From positions 37,108-101,107 of the forward strand of contig NZ_SWBO01000012.1 in NCBI RefSeq assembly GCF_005116475.1: a stretch of DNA of 64,000 nt, read 5' to 3'. Positions 16,876 to 25,338 of the stretch are shown here, one piece after another. The DNA comes from Pedobacter cryotolerans (GTDB taxonomy: Bacteria; Bacteroidota; Bacteroidia; Sphingobacteriales; Sphingobacteriaceae). The position numbers and the translations under genes are program-made. The notes below the pieces were generated by a model. That model saw only the letters and a list, made by a program, of their open reading frames with translations. It was not told where the DNA came from and searched no databases. Within the stretch, counting starts at the first letter, position 1; every line of letters starts with the position of its first letter.

Positions 16876-18402
16876 ATGCTAGAAAAAATCATCATTCTCG
16901 ATTTTGGTTCTCAGTTTACACAGCTTATTGCTCGTCGCGTTCGCGAATTAAATGTTTACTGCGAAATCCACCCATTTAATCACATTCCTGAATTAGATTC
17001 GACTGTAAAAGGCGTAATTTTATCAGGCAGCCCGTACTCTGTTCGTCAAGAAGATGCACCTTTTGTAGATTTAAATTTATTTGCAGCTTATCCGTTATTA
17101 TCGGTTTGTTACGGCGCTCAGTTTATTGCACAACAAAATGGGGGTGATGTTCAGGCATCGAATACTAGGGAATATGGTAGAGCAAATTTAGATTTTGTAA
17201 ATCAAGATAATAAGTTGTTTAAAGGTATCAATGTAAATTCACAAGTGTGGATGAGCCATGGAGATACCATTAAAGTAGTTCCAGAAAATTTTGAAATTAT
17301 TGCCAGCACAGCTGATGTGCAAGTAGCTGGATATCAGATAAAAGATACCAATACTTACGCTATTCAGTTTCACCCAGAAGTAACGCACAGTACAGATGGT
17401 AAAATTTTATTGCAAAACTTTTTAGTAGGTATTTGTGGATGCTCGCAAGATTGGACAGCCGATGCATTTGTTGAAACTACCATTGCTGCTTTAAAAGAGA
17501 AATTAGGTAATGATAAAGTTGTTTTAGGCCTTTCGGGCGGTGTAGATAGTAGTGTTGCTGCTATTTTATTGCACAAAGCAATTGGCACAAACTTGCACTG
17601 TATTTTTGTAGATAATGGTTTATTGCGTAAAGACGAATTTGAAAGCGTTTTAGAGCAGTACAAAGATATGGGCTTAAATATTAAAGGCATTGATGCTAAA
17701 GAAAGATTTTTAAGTCAGTTGGCAGGTGTTAAAGACCCAGAGTTAAAGCGTAAAGCCATAGGTAGAGTTTTTATAGAAGTTTTTGATGATGCTGCTCACG
17801 AAGTACAAGATGTAGTTTGGTTAGCGCAAGGCACAATTTACCCAGATATTATCGAATCGGTATCGGTAAAAGGTCCATCGGCAACCATTAAATCACATCA
17901 TAATGTTGGTGGTTTGCCAGATTTTATGAAACTTAAAATTGTAGAGCCATTAAATACTTTGTTTAAAGATGAAGTGCGTAGAGTTGGTAAAAGTTTAGGA
18001 ATTGAAGGCTTTATTTTAGGTCGCCATCCTTTTCCGGGACCAGGTTTAGCAATTAGAATTTTGGGTGATGTTACTCCAGAGAAAGTTGCAATTTTACAAG
18101 AAGCAGATGCCATTTATATCAATAATTTAAAAGAAGCTGGTTTATATGATCAGGTTTGGCAAGCGGGAGCTATCTTTTTGCCTGTGCAATCTGTTGGTGT
18201 AATGGGTGATGAAAGAACTTATGAGAATGTAATTTGTTTAAGAGCTGTAGAATCTGTTGATGGGATGACTGCAGATTGGTGTCATTTACCTTACTCAGTT
18301 TTGGCGAAAATTTCTAATGAAATTATCAATAAAGTTAGAGGGATTAACCGTGTGGTTTATGACATTAGTTCTAAGCCACCGGCTACAATTGAGTGGGAAT
18401 AG
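16876..18402 (+). CDS. guaA: GMP synthase (glutamine-hydrolysing)
   Basis: A 508-residue enzyme that converts XMP to GMP using glutamine and ATP. The class I glutaminase domain has the nucleophile Cys78 in [10 protein letters not shown] and the His/Glu pair in QFHPEVTHS. The PP-loop ATPase motif [13 protein letters not shown] starts near residue 216. The C-terminal dimerisation domain ends with the conserved [12 protein letters not shown] 16876 is chosen because an upstream TTG (16861) overlaps the promoter box. Length is normal. Confidence 0.97.
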   Translation: MLEKIIILDFGSQFTQLIARRVRELNVYCEIHPFNHIPELDSTVKGVILSGSPYSVRQEDAPFVDLNLFAAYPLLSVCYGAQFIAQQNGGDVQASNTREYGRANLDFVNQDNKLFKGINVNSQVWMSHGDTIKVVPENFEIIASTADVQVAGYQIKDTNTYAIQFHPEVTHSTDGKILLQNFLVGICGCSQDWTADAFVETTIAALKEKLGNDKVVLGLSGGVDSSVAAILLHKAIGTNLHCIFVDNGLLRKDEFESVLEQYKDMGLNIKGIDAKERFLSQLAGVKDPELKRKAIGRVFIEVFDDAAHEVQDVVWLAQGTIYPDIIESVSVKGPSATIKSHHNVGGLPDFMKLKIVEPLNTLFKDEVRRVGKSLGIEGFILGRHPFPGPGLAIRILGDVTPEKVAILQEADAIYINNLKEAGLYDQVWQAGAIFLPVQSVGVMGDERTYENVICLRAVESVDGMTADWCHLPYSVLAKISNEIINKVRGINRVVYDISSKPPATIEWE

Positions 18403-18468
18403 TTTAATTCTCATTTGACAGTTTTTGGTTAGCAGTTGTTTGATTTTGTGTTTATTTAATTTTTTGAA

Positions 18469-19686
18469 ATGGGAATCCAGAAAAAAATCAGTGTTTATCT
18501 TTTAGTTTTTGCAGTTTGTATAATTGCGGCCTGTTCACCAAAAGTTACAAAAACGGTTGTTAAACCAACTAAAGATAATCCGATAGTAGAAAAGGTAGAA
18601 AAACCAAGCAAAAAATTTACGGAGGCAAATATTGCAGTGCTTATTCCATTTAAGTTAAACCAAATTAATTTAAAAACTGCCACAAAAGCGCAGGTAGAAC
18701 GAACAGATATGGCTATAGATTTCTATCAAGGTGTTAAGCTTGGGATAGATTCTGCAGCATCTGCAGGTTTAAACTTTAAATTAAATGTGTATGATACCAA
18801 AGATGATAATTCGGCAATTGCTTCATTGTTTAATAAAGAGGGCTTAAAAAGTAGTAACCTTATAATTGGTCCGGTTTTTCCAGAAGGATTAAAATACATC
18901 ACTAACTTTTCGATGATTAATGATTTGGCTGTAGTATCGCCTTTGGCAGCTAGTAAACCGAGTGATTTTAACAACCCGAAATTAATTTCTATAGTTAATA
19001 ACATCAATCAACATGCAGAAAAAGTGGCCGATTACATTGCTTCAAAATATCAAAGTAGCAATAGTATCATCGTTTTAATTAATCCCAAAAAAACAGCCGA
19101 CGAGCAATTCGCCGCCCCACTTAGAAAAAGATTTCATCAAAAGTACCCCAGTCATATTGTACAAGAATTTACTTCTACTTATACTTTTGAGACAAAGATG
19201 ATTAAAAACAAGAGGTATGCGGTAATTATCTGCTCTGAAGATGTTGCTTTTGTTAAACCTAGCATTGATAAGCTTTATAAACTGAGGAATTTAAAAACTG
19301 GAGGCTATGATTTAAACCTGTTTGGGCACCCAACGTGGCTTAAACAAACTTATAACTTAGATCAGCTCCAAAATTTAAATACTACGGTAAGCACATCTTA
19401 TAAGATTGATTATAAAAGTAGTTCTGTTATCAATTTCATTAAAAAATATAGAGCTCAATTTAATTTCGAGCCAAGCGAATATTCATTTAAAGGGTTTGAT
19501 ATTGGTTATTACTTTGGCAAAATGTTAGCTAAACATGGTGCAAAATATTTAGATTTCATTACCAAAGAAAAATATAAAGGTTTACATAATTCTTTCGAAT
19601 TCGAATACAATCCGCAATTTGGTTATTACAATACAGAATTGATGTTGTTGCAGTATAAAAATCTGAATTTAACCCTAGTTGATTAA
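18469..19686 (+). CDS. periplasmic-binding-protein-like lipoprotein
   Basis: A 405-residue lipoprotein: the hydrophobic N-terminus ends in the lipobox IIAAC (Cys22), followed by a Lys/Pro/Val-rich linker to about residue 50. Residues 55-400 read as a type I periplasmic-binding fold like that of branched-chain amino-acid receptors (NIAVLIPFKLN, DFYQGVKLGIDSA, LIIGPVFPEG, VVSPLAASKPS). Related Bacteroidota proteins next to guaA often carry an N-terminal LysM domain; none is visible here. No ABC permease genes are nearby, so a sensing or wall-associated role is as likely as uptake. Confidence 0.75.
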   Translation: MGIQKKISVYLLVFAVCIIAACSPKVTKTVVKPTKDNPIVEKVEKPSKKFTEANIAVLIPFKLNQINLKTATKAQVERTDMAIDFYQGVKLGIDSAASAGLNFKLNVYDTKDDNSAIASLFNKEGLKSSNLIIGPVFPEGLKYITNFSMINDLAVVSPLAASKPSDFNNPKLISIVNNINQHAEKVADYIASKYQSSNSIIVLINPKKTADEQFAAPLRKRFHQKYPSHIVQEFTSTYTFETKMIKNKRYAVIICSEDVAFVKPSIDKLYKLRNLKTGGYDLNLFGHPTWLKQTYNLDQLQNLNTTVSTSYKIDYKSSSVINFIKKYRAQFNFEPSEYSFKGFDIGYYFGKMLAKHGAKYLDFITKEKYKGLHNSFEFEYNPQFGYYNTELMLLQYKNLNLTLVD

Positions 19687-19704
19687 AAATTTAGATTTTA
19701 GGAT

Positions 19705-20868
19705 ATGAAAGTGGAACATCAAATTAGGGCTTTTGAGCAATTACTAAAAAGTTACGATGGCGTTATGCCGCTACACAGGCATTTGTTTGCATACTTTAAG
19801 CAAAACAAACAAATGGGCTCGTCTGATAGGAGGTGGGCAACTCGTTACATTTATAGCTACTTTAGATTAGGAAAAGCATTAGCTGATGTAGAGACTTTGA
19901 AAAGATTAGCAGTAGCAGATTTTCTGTGTAATGAAACTTCAAGCTTAATTATTGCTAACTTTTTGCCTGATTTTGAAGCTCAAATTAATTTGGCGCTAGC
20001 CGATAAAATAGATTTGGTGAAGCAAAATTTTCCAAATTTTAACCTGTCACAAGTTTTTTCTTTTGATGCTAATTTATCTGATGATGTAGATCGATCAGCT
20101 TTCTTACCCTCTTTTTTTATACAACCCGATTTATTTATTCAAGTTAAATCAACTCATATACAAGTAGTTATAAATCAATTGCAAGCAAATGGAATTATTA
20201 CAAAAGAAATAGGCGATACTACATTGGCTCTACCTAATGGCACAAAATTAGAGCAGGTATTAACCGATCCCAGGTTATATCAAATTCAAGATCTATCTTC
20301 GCAAAAAACAGGTGCTTATTTTGAGCCAAATAAATACGATTATTGGTGGGATACTTGTGCCGCATCTGGCGGAAAATCTTTATTGTTGCATAGTTTAGAG
20401 CCAAATATAGAGCTTTTAGTGAGCGACATACGAGAAAACAGCTTAAATAATTTACAAGAACGTTTTCAGTTAGCCGGCTTAAAAAAGTACCACTTAAAAG
20501 CGATGGATCTATTGCAAAACAATGATCAGATTTTGCATCATTACGAATTTGATGGGATTTTATTAGATGCTCCTTGTTCTGGTTCTGGCACATGGGGAAG
20601 AACACCAGAGATGCTTTACTTTTTTGAACAATATAAAATAGAGAACTATGTGAAGCTGCAGAAAGGTATTGCCGCAAACGTGATCAAATACCTTAAAAAA
20701 GACAGGCCATTAATTTATATGACCTGCTCTGTTTTTAAAGCCGAAAACGAAGATGTGGTAACGTATTTAACAAATAATTTTGATTTGAAATTAGAAAAAA
20801 TGGAACTGATTAAAGGTTATAACAGTAAAGCTGATAGCATGTTTGTAGCACGTTTAATTAAAGAGTAA
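19705..20868 (+). CDS. RsmB/Fmu-family RNA (cytosine-C5) methyltransferase
   Basis: A 387-residue S-adenosylmethionine-dependent RNA methyltransferase. The cofactor motif reads DTCAASGGKSLLL; the usual CAAPGGK has Ser in place of Pro. Motif IV is LLDAPCSGSGTWGRTPE, and the catalytic Cys lies in motif VI, MTCSVFKAENEDVV. The N-terminal 150 residues match the NusB-like RNA-binding region only loosely. The substrate is probably 16S rRNA by family, but other rRNA or tRNA cytosines are possible. It starts 18 bases after the lipoprotein gene, so the pair is likely co-transcribed. Confidence 0.88.
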   Translation: MKVEHQIRAFEQLLKSYDGVMPLHRHLFAYFKQNKQMGSSDRRWATRYIYSYFRLGKALADVETLKRLAVADFLCNETSSLIIANFLPDFEAQINLALADKIDLVKQNFPNFNLSQVFSFDANLSDDVDRSAFLPSFFIQPDLFIQVKSTHIQVVINQLQANGIITKEIGDTTLALPNGTKLEQVLTDPRLYQIQDLSSQKTGAYFEPNKYDYWWDTCAASGGKSLLLHSLEPNIELLVSDIRENSLNNLQERFQLAGLKKYHLKAMDLLQNNDQILHHYEFDGILLDAPCSGSGTWGRTPEMLYFFEQYKIENYVKLQKGIAANVIKYLKKDRPLIYMTCSVFKAENEDVVTYLTNNFDLKLEKMELIKGYNSKADSMFVARLIKE

Positions 20869-20905
20869 TCAATTATTAAGTTTCCTAAATCATTGATTTT
20901 TTTAA

Positions 20906-21202
20906 TTATTTCAATCTATTTTTATAATCTCTATTTGTATTGAAAACATGTAAAATGTAGATAATATTATTTTCTTCAATTATTTCGAATACAATAACAT
21001 AAGGAAACTTAGCAACAACATATTCTCTATAATGCGAAAATTTTATTGGGTAAAAAAATGGATGATTTGCAATTGAAGATACATTACCTTCAATAATCAT
21101 TAAAAAATGCTCGCCTAAACCTAACTTTTGCTCTTCATACCAATTATAAGAGACTTGTAATTCATCTTTAACGATAGAGGCAAAAACAATAGTATAACTC
21201 AC
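20906..21202 (-). CDS. RelE/ParE-family toxin
   Basis: A 98-residue protein with the ParE/RelE fold sequence pattern: an N-terminal strand (SYTIVFASIVKDEL), two helices with SYNWYEEQKLGLGEHF, and a C-terminal sheet (VVAKFPYVIVFEIIEENN, IYILHVFNTNRDYKNRL). ParE poisons gyrase and RelE cleaves mRNA; this one is closer to ParE by the YNWYEEQ helix. The start is GTG at 21202, overlapping the antitoxin stop by one base, so translation is coupled. Confidence 0.85.
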   Translation of the reverse strand: MSYTIVFASIVKDELQVSYNWYEEQKLGLGEHFLMIIEGNVSSIANHPFFYPIKFSHYREYVVAKFPYVIVFEIIEENNIIYILHVFNTNRDYKNRLK

Positions 21203-21432
21203 TATTTATTTATTAATTCATTTTTAATATCAGCAAATGAAGAACCTTTGTCAATTCCTGATTTTAGATCTTCAGAACGTTTTTCCAATTCATTAATTAA
21301 CGTTTGATTTTCCCACCAATTAGAAGATGAAGATTTTTGATCTACAAAATAATCTAAACCTAATTTATCCAAAAATGCTTTCACAGTTTTTTCAGCAGAC
21401 TGATCATCAATATTTACAGTTATAGTTGCCAT
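21202..21432 (-). CDS. antitoxin partner of the RelE/ParE toxin
   Basis: A 76-residue protein upstream of and overlapping the toxin by one base. The N-terminal ATITVNIDDQSAEKTVKAFL looks like a short beta strand and helix. The middle is a disordered polar stretch with NWWENQ, and the C-terminal helix is charged (INELEKRSEDLKSG). I do not recognise a named DNA-binding fold. The antitoxin role follows from position, size and the acidic/basic helix pattern. Confidence 0.75.
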   Translation of the reverse strand: MATITVNIDDQSAEKTVKAFLDKLGLDYFVDQKSSSSNWWENQTLINELEKRSEDLKSGIDKGSSFADIKNELINK

Positions 21433-21548
21433 AATTTAAGTTTTAATCAAGTTTAAATAATCAAATTTATAAATACTTTTGTTAGGAAATTAAAAGATTT
21501 AGATGCTCGTAACTTATTAACATTAATACTTAGTGAAACAAAATTTAG

Positions 21549-21650
21549 CTACTGAAACCAATGTTTAATTTTGCTTTTTAAATGCTTAATTGCCTCAAAA
21601 AGGATGGCTAAAGCACCAATGATTACCGTATATTTTTCAAAGCTGTTCAT
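21549..21650 (-). CDS. possible 33-residue single-span membrane peptide
   Basis: A short frame that starts ATG at 21650 and stops TAG. It encodes MNSFEKYTVIIGALAILFEA followed by IKHLKSKIKHWFQ: one hydrophobic helix (about residues 8-20) then a basic amphipathic tail. The layout is that of small membrane toxins or regulatory micropeptides. It lies alone between the toxin-antitoxin pair and marC, with no recognised homolog. Codon use is unremarkable. Confidence 0.4.
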   Translation of the reverse strand: MNSFEKYTVIIGALAILFEAIKHLKSKIKHWFQ

Positions 21651-21692
21651 TTCAAATTTGGTTAACTTATAGACTAATTTAACTAATATTTG

Positions 21693-22274
21693 TTACAAAC
21701 CCGTGTTTGTTCTAAATAATTTTATGGCAATAGCTAAAAGGATTATTCCAAATGCCTTCCTTAAAATGTTTAATCCGGTTTTGCCGAAAAGCTGTTCTAA
21801 CCTTGTGGTGTTTTTTAGTACGAAATAAACAAAAATCATATTTAGCAGAATACCAACGATAATATTTTGAGTTGCATATTCAGTTTTTAAGGATAATAGG
21901 GTAGTCATGGTGCCTGCACCAGCAATTAAAGGAAATGCTAAGGGAACAATAGATGTTGCTGCAGAACTATCGGCATCGTCTTTAAAAATGGTTAAGCCCA
22001 AAACCATTTCCATGGCAATCGCAAAAATTACAAATGAACCCGCAATAGCAAAAGAAGCTACATCAACACCGATAACGTTTAATAAAGTTTTACCAGCAAA
22101 AAGAAAAACAATCATTAAAAAGGTAGCTACAATTGCAGCTTTTTCGGATTCGATGTGGCCAGCTTTTTTTCTAAGTTCGATAATGATAGGAATGGAACCT
22201 AAGATATCAATGATGGCAAATAAAATCATTGTGGTAGATAATATTTGGCTTAAATTGAATTGTAAATGTTCCAT
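21693..22274 (-). CDS. MarC-family integral membrane protein
   Basis: A 193-residue inner-membrane protein with six hydrophobic helices. The N-terminal FAIIDILGSIPIIIEL and central VPLAFPLIAGAGTMTTLLSL are the two repeated signatures of the MarC/YhgN family. Despite the name, a role in multiple antibiotic resistance is not supported for the family, and the transported substrate is unknown. It stands alone on the minus strand with no obvious operon partner. Confidence 0.93.
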   Translation of the reverse strand: MEHLQFNLSQILSTTMILFAIIDILGSIPIIIELRKKAGHIESEKAAIVATFLMIVFLFAGKTLLNVIGVDVASFAIAGSFVIFAIAMEMVLGLTIFKDDADSSAATSIVPLAFPLIAGAGTMTTLLSLKTEYATQNIIVGILLNMIFVYFVLKNTTRLEQLFGKTGLNILRKAFGIILLAIAIKLFRTNTGL

Positions 22275-22333
22275 AAGCAGTTAAATTTTCGACAAAGTTA
22301 AATGATTTAGTTTAAATCGATATTAATTTATCA

Positions 22334-23662
22334 TTAGAAGTAAAACTGAGTTCTTAAAGTTAAGATGTTGTCATCTAAATCATTTTGAAAATTAGTTAAG
22401 TTAGCTTTCTCGTTTTTAATCATATCATAATAAATAACAGCTTTTAAGTTCGTGTTAAAATGATGTAAAAACCCAACACCAAAAGTATCAAAACGTACAT
22501 CTCCGCCAGAAAGTCCTTTGCTTGCTGTAATTTCTTGTCCTTTAACTTTAGTGTTGGGGTCATAAAAATCGTATTTCAAAATCACCTGACTATCAGTGCT
22601 GTGCAGTGTTTGCACAAAAGTAAAATAAGCACCATTAAAGTTTCTGGTGTAATATGGCTGTCTAATAAAATTTTTATCTTCTGGTAAAGTGCCAGGCGTA
22701 TTACTTGCACTTGCAGTGCCAGTTTGCAAACCAGTAATATATTCAGCTCTAAATTCAGATCTCCAGCTTTCTTGTTGTGTTCTTAATTGGATATCCGCTC
22801 CATAATATTTTCTGGGTGCAACAGTATTAAATATAGATGCTGAAGAATCTTTATGCATGGCCCAAATGTTATTTTCATTTTTCATTTGGTATTTCACATT
22901 CAGTTGATGATTTAGTCCTCCTAATAAGGTACTAATTCCACCTGCTATACGTACAGGTATTTTCTTTAAGTTAATTGCCTTATGGCTCAATCTTAATACA
23001 AAATCTTTAGAGCTATCAAATTCTGCTGGGCCAGATAAGCCTTGTCCGTTGTAAATACCTAAATCAAATTTAATGTTCTTAAGCTTCGCATCTTTTTTTC
23101 GAGGGTTAAAGGTAAACATCACGCCTAAGTCACGTTCGGTACGCATTAATATTTGCGACATTCTACCACGTTCTGGTGCTTCCCTTGCCGATGAGGAGAT
23201 TTGTAATTCATTACCAAATGGCCTACCAGCTAAACCTGCTGTAAAATAAAATAATTGCCATTCATGCTCGTAATATCTACCCCAGAAATCCCTCACATTT
23301 ACCCCTTGTTCAGTTCCATCAAACTGAAAAACAAAATAGGTTGAAGGTGTGCCGTCTTCATTCTTTAAGCTATAATCTGCTCTTAAACGTCCGCGTCGCA
23401 ATCTAAATCTATTGTCTGTATTTTCGCCAAAAGCACCCCCCTGATAATCGGCGGGTGCGCCTTTTGATTGGGCATATTGAAATTGAGGTTGTAGGTAACC
23501 ACTAAAAGAAACTGTTCCAAATTTTTTAGAAATAATCATTTGATTGTTCACAATGGTAGTATCTAAAACATCGTTAATGGTTTGCTGTGCGAATATTTTA
23601 GATTCAAACGAGGTGAGGATTACGATGAGTAAAAGTATAGGAAAAACGCTTAACGGCTTCAT
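22334..23662 (-). CDS. phosphate-selective porin O/P-like outer-membrane porin
   Basis: A 442-residue protein with a signal peptide ending Ile-Phe-Ala-Gln near residue 26. FSGYLQPQFQYAQSKG and RFRLRRGRLRADYSL are the start of an OprO/OprP-type beta-barrel. Repeated aromatic strands run to the C-terminal TLRTQFYF, ending in Phe as outer-membrane proteins do. The Arg-rich first strands fit an anion channel, but substrate specificity cannot be fixed. A TATATTTG box on this strand (23677-23684) lies 14 bases upstream of the ATG. Confidence 0.87.
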   Translation of the reverse strand: MKPLSVFPILLLIVILTSFESKIFAQQTINDVLDTTIVNNQMIISKKFGTVSFSGYLQPQFQYAQSKGAPADYQGGAFGENTDNRFRLRRGRLRADYSLKNEDGTPSTYFVFQFDGTEQGVNVRDFWGRYYEHEWQLFYFTAGLAGRPFGNELQISSSAREAPERGRMSQILMRTERDLGVMFTFNPRKKDAKLKNIKFDLGIYNGQGLSGPAEFDSSKDFVLRLSHKAINLKKIPVRIAGGISTLLGGLNHQLNVKYQMKNENNIWAMHKDSSASIFNTVAPRKYYGADIQLRTQQESWRSEFRAEYITGLQTGTASASNTPGTLPEDKNFIRQPYYTRNFNGAYFTFVQTLHSTDSQVILKYDFYDPNTKVKGQEITASKGLSGGDVRFDTFGVGFLHHFNTNLKAVIYYDMIKNEKANLTNFQNDLDDNILTLRTQFYF

Positions 23663-23730
23663 TTTAATGTTTTTTACAAATATAATGTTATTTCTATGTT
23701 AAGTGATGCGTAATTGTTAACTGCATAAAA

Positions 23731-23757
23731 AAACCATCCGCTTAGTGCGAATGGTTT
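23731..23757 (-). terminator. intrinsic terminator after the APC permease
   Basis: On the minus strand, AAACCAT (complement of 23751-23757) pairs with ATGGTTT (complement of 23731-23737). The stem extends through CGC/GCG and is followed by a T run (complement of 23727-23733). It lies 26 bases past the permease stop. Confidence 0.75.
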
Positions 23758-23782
23758 AAATAAATTGATATAAATAGCTTAA

Positions 23783-25207
23783 TTAGCCTTGTAATTTCTT
23801 TCTAAGTACAGAGTTTTTCTTTCCGTATAAGTAATAAATGGATATACCTAAAGCCATCCAAATTGCTAAACGAATCCAAGCTTCAAAAGGTAATGAAGAC
23901 ATTAGATAAACACATACAATTACACCCATAATCGGCACAAATGGTACTAAAGGAGTTCTAAATGGTCTTGGTCTATCAGGATCAGTTTTTCTAAGTAATA
24001 ATACACCAATACAAACTAATGAGAAGGCAAATAAAGTACCAATTGATACCATGTGACCTAAATCAGTTACAGGTACAAAACCAGCAAAAATACTTACAAA
24101 CACCATGAAAAATAAGTTGGTTTTAAATGGAGTTCTGAATTTAGCGTGAATGCTGCTAAAGAATTTTGGTAACAAACCATCTTTAGACATCGTATAAAAC
24201 ACTCTTGATTGTCCCATCAACATTACTAAAATTACAGAGGTATAACCAGCTAAAATTGCAATGATTAATCCCATTTGCAGCCAGCCATATCCAGTTACTT
24301 TAAATGCCGTTGCTGCCGGAGAAGCATCACCTTTAAAGATAGAGAATGGAACTAAACCTGTCATTACGTGAGCAAAAAGTACATATAAAATGGTACAAAC
24401 CACTAATGAGCCTAAAATACCAATTGGCATGCCTTTTTGTGGGTTTTTAGCTTCTTGAGCTGCAGTAGAAACTGCATCGAAACCAATAAATGCAAAGAAT
24501 ACCAAAGCTGCACCCGCTGCAATACCAGAAATACCAAATTCGCCTTTAACACCAGTATTCACAGGGATATATGGCGTATGGTTTGCTGGGTTAATAAATT
24601 TCCAACCTAAAGCGATAAATAAGATTACCACACAAACTTTTACAATAACTAAAATGTTATTTAAGCTTGCTGATTCTTTAGTTCCACGGATCAACATTAA
24701 TGATAATAGCGAAACAATCACTACTGCAGGTAAATTTATACCGCCACCATCAACTTCAGCAAATGATTTACTTAAGAAAAGGGGCATTTCTGTGCCAAAT
24801 TCATGCAGTAACTTATTAAAATATCCAGACCACGAAACACCTACTGTAGCTGCTCCTAAAGCATATTCTAACACTAAATCCCAGCCAATAATCCATGCCA
24901 TAAACTCACCCATGGTAGCGTAAGAATAGGTATAAGCACTACCAGCAACTGGTATCATAGATGCAAATTCTGCATAACACAAGCCCGCAAAAGCACATCC
25001 AACAGCTGCCAAAATAAATGATAAGGTTACCGCAGGACCAGCATGATCAGCAGCGGCAATTCCTGTTAAAGAGAATAAACCAGCTCCAATAATTGCTCCA
25101 ATACCTAAAGCAACAAGACTTGTGCTACTTAATGTACGTTTGAGCGTGCCTTCGCCACTTTCTGCCGACTCGGCAACAAGTACATCAATAGGCTTTTTTA
25201 AATTCAT
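23783..25207 (-). CDS. APC-family cationic amino-acid permease
   Basis: A 474-residue inner-membrane transporter with about 12 helices. LKRTLSSTSLVALGIGAIIG and AGLFSLTG form the first-helix substrate-binding motif of the amino acid-polyamine-organocation superfamily. FFAFIGFDAVSTAAQEAKNP is the helix-6 signature seen in cationic amino-acid transporters. It probably exchanges or imports amino acids. A TAGGTTTG -7-like box (complement of 25260-25267) lies about 50 bases upstream. Confidence 0.9.
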   Translation of the reverse strand: MNLKKPIDVLVAESAESGEGTLKRTLSSTSLVALGIGAIIGAGLFSLTGIAAADHAGPAVTLSFILAAVGCAFAGLCYAEFASMIPVAGSAYTYSYATMGEFMAWIIGWDLVLEYALGAATVGVSWSGYFNKLLHEFGTEMPLFLSKSFAEVDGGGINLPAVVIVSLLSLMLIRGTKESASLNNILVIVKVCVVILFIALGWKFINPANHTPYIPVNTGVKGEFGISGIAAGAALVFFAFIGFDAVSTAAQEAKNPQKGMPIGILGSLVVCTILYVLFAHVMTGLVPFSIFKGDASPAATAFKVTGYGWLQMGLIIAILAGYTSVILVMLMGQSRVFYTMSKDGLLPKFFSSIHAKFRTPFKTNLFFMVFVSIFAGFVPVTDLGHMVSIGTLFAFSLVCIGVLLLRKTDPDRPRPFRTPLVPFVPIMGVIVCVYLMSSLPFEAWIRLAIWMALGISIYYLYGKKNSVLRKKLQG

Positions 25208-25287
25208 AATGTAAATAGTTAGTTTTCGATTAGTTGTTTAGTCTTTTTAATTTCGATTCCAAACCTAAATAAAAATTATTTAATAAT

Positions 25288-25317
25288 AAAGGGGATTTTT
25301 ATTCAAAATCCCCTTTA
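25288..25317 (-). terminator. intrinsic terminator after the pyrophosphatase
   Basis: AAAGGGGATTTT (25288-25299) pairs with AAAATCCCCTTT (25306-25316 and following) around a short loop. On the minus strand it ends in ATTATTAAATAATTTTT. It lies about 20 bases after the hppA stop and can also serve the opposite strand. Confidence 0.75.
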
Positions 25318-25338
25318 TTTAGTAACATTTATAGCTTA

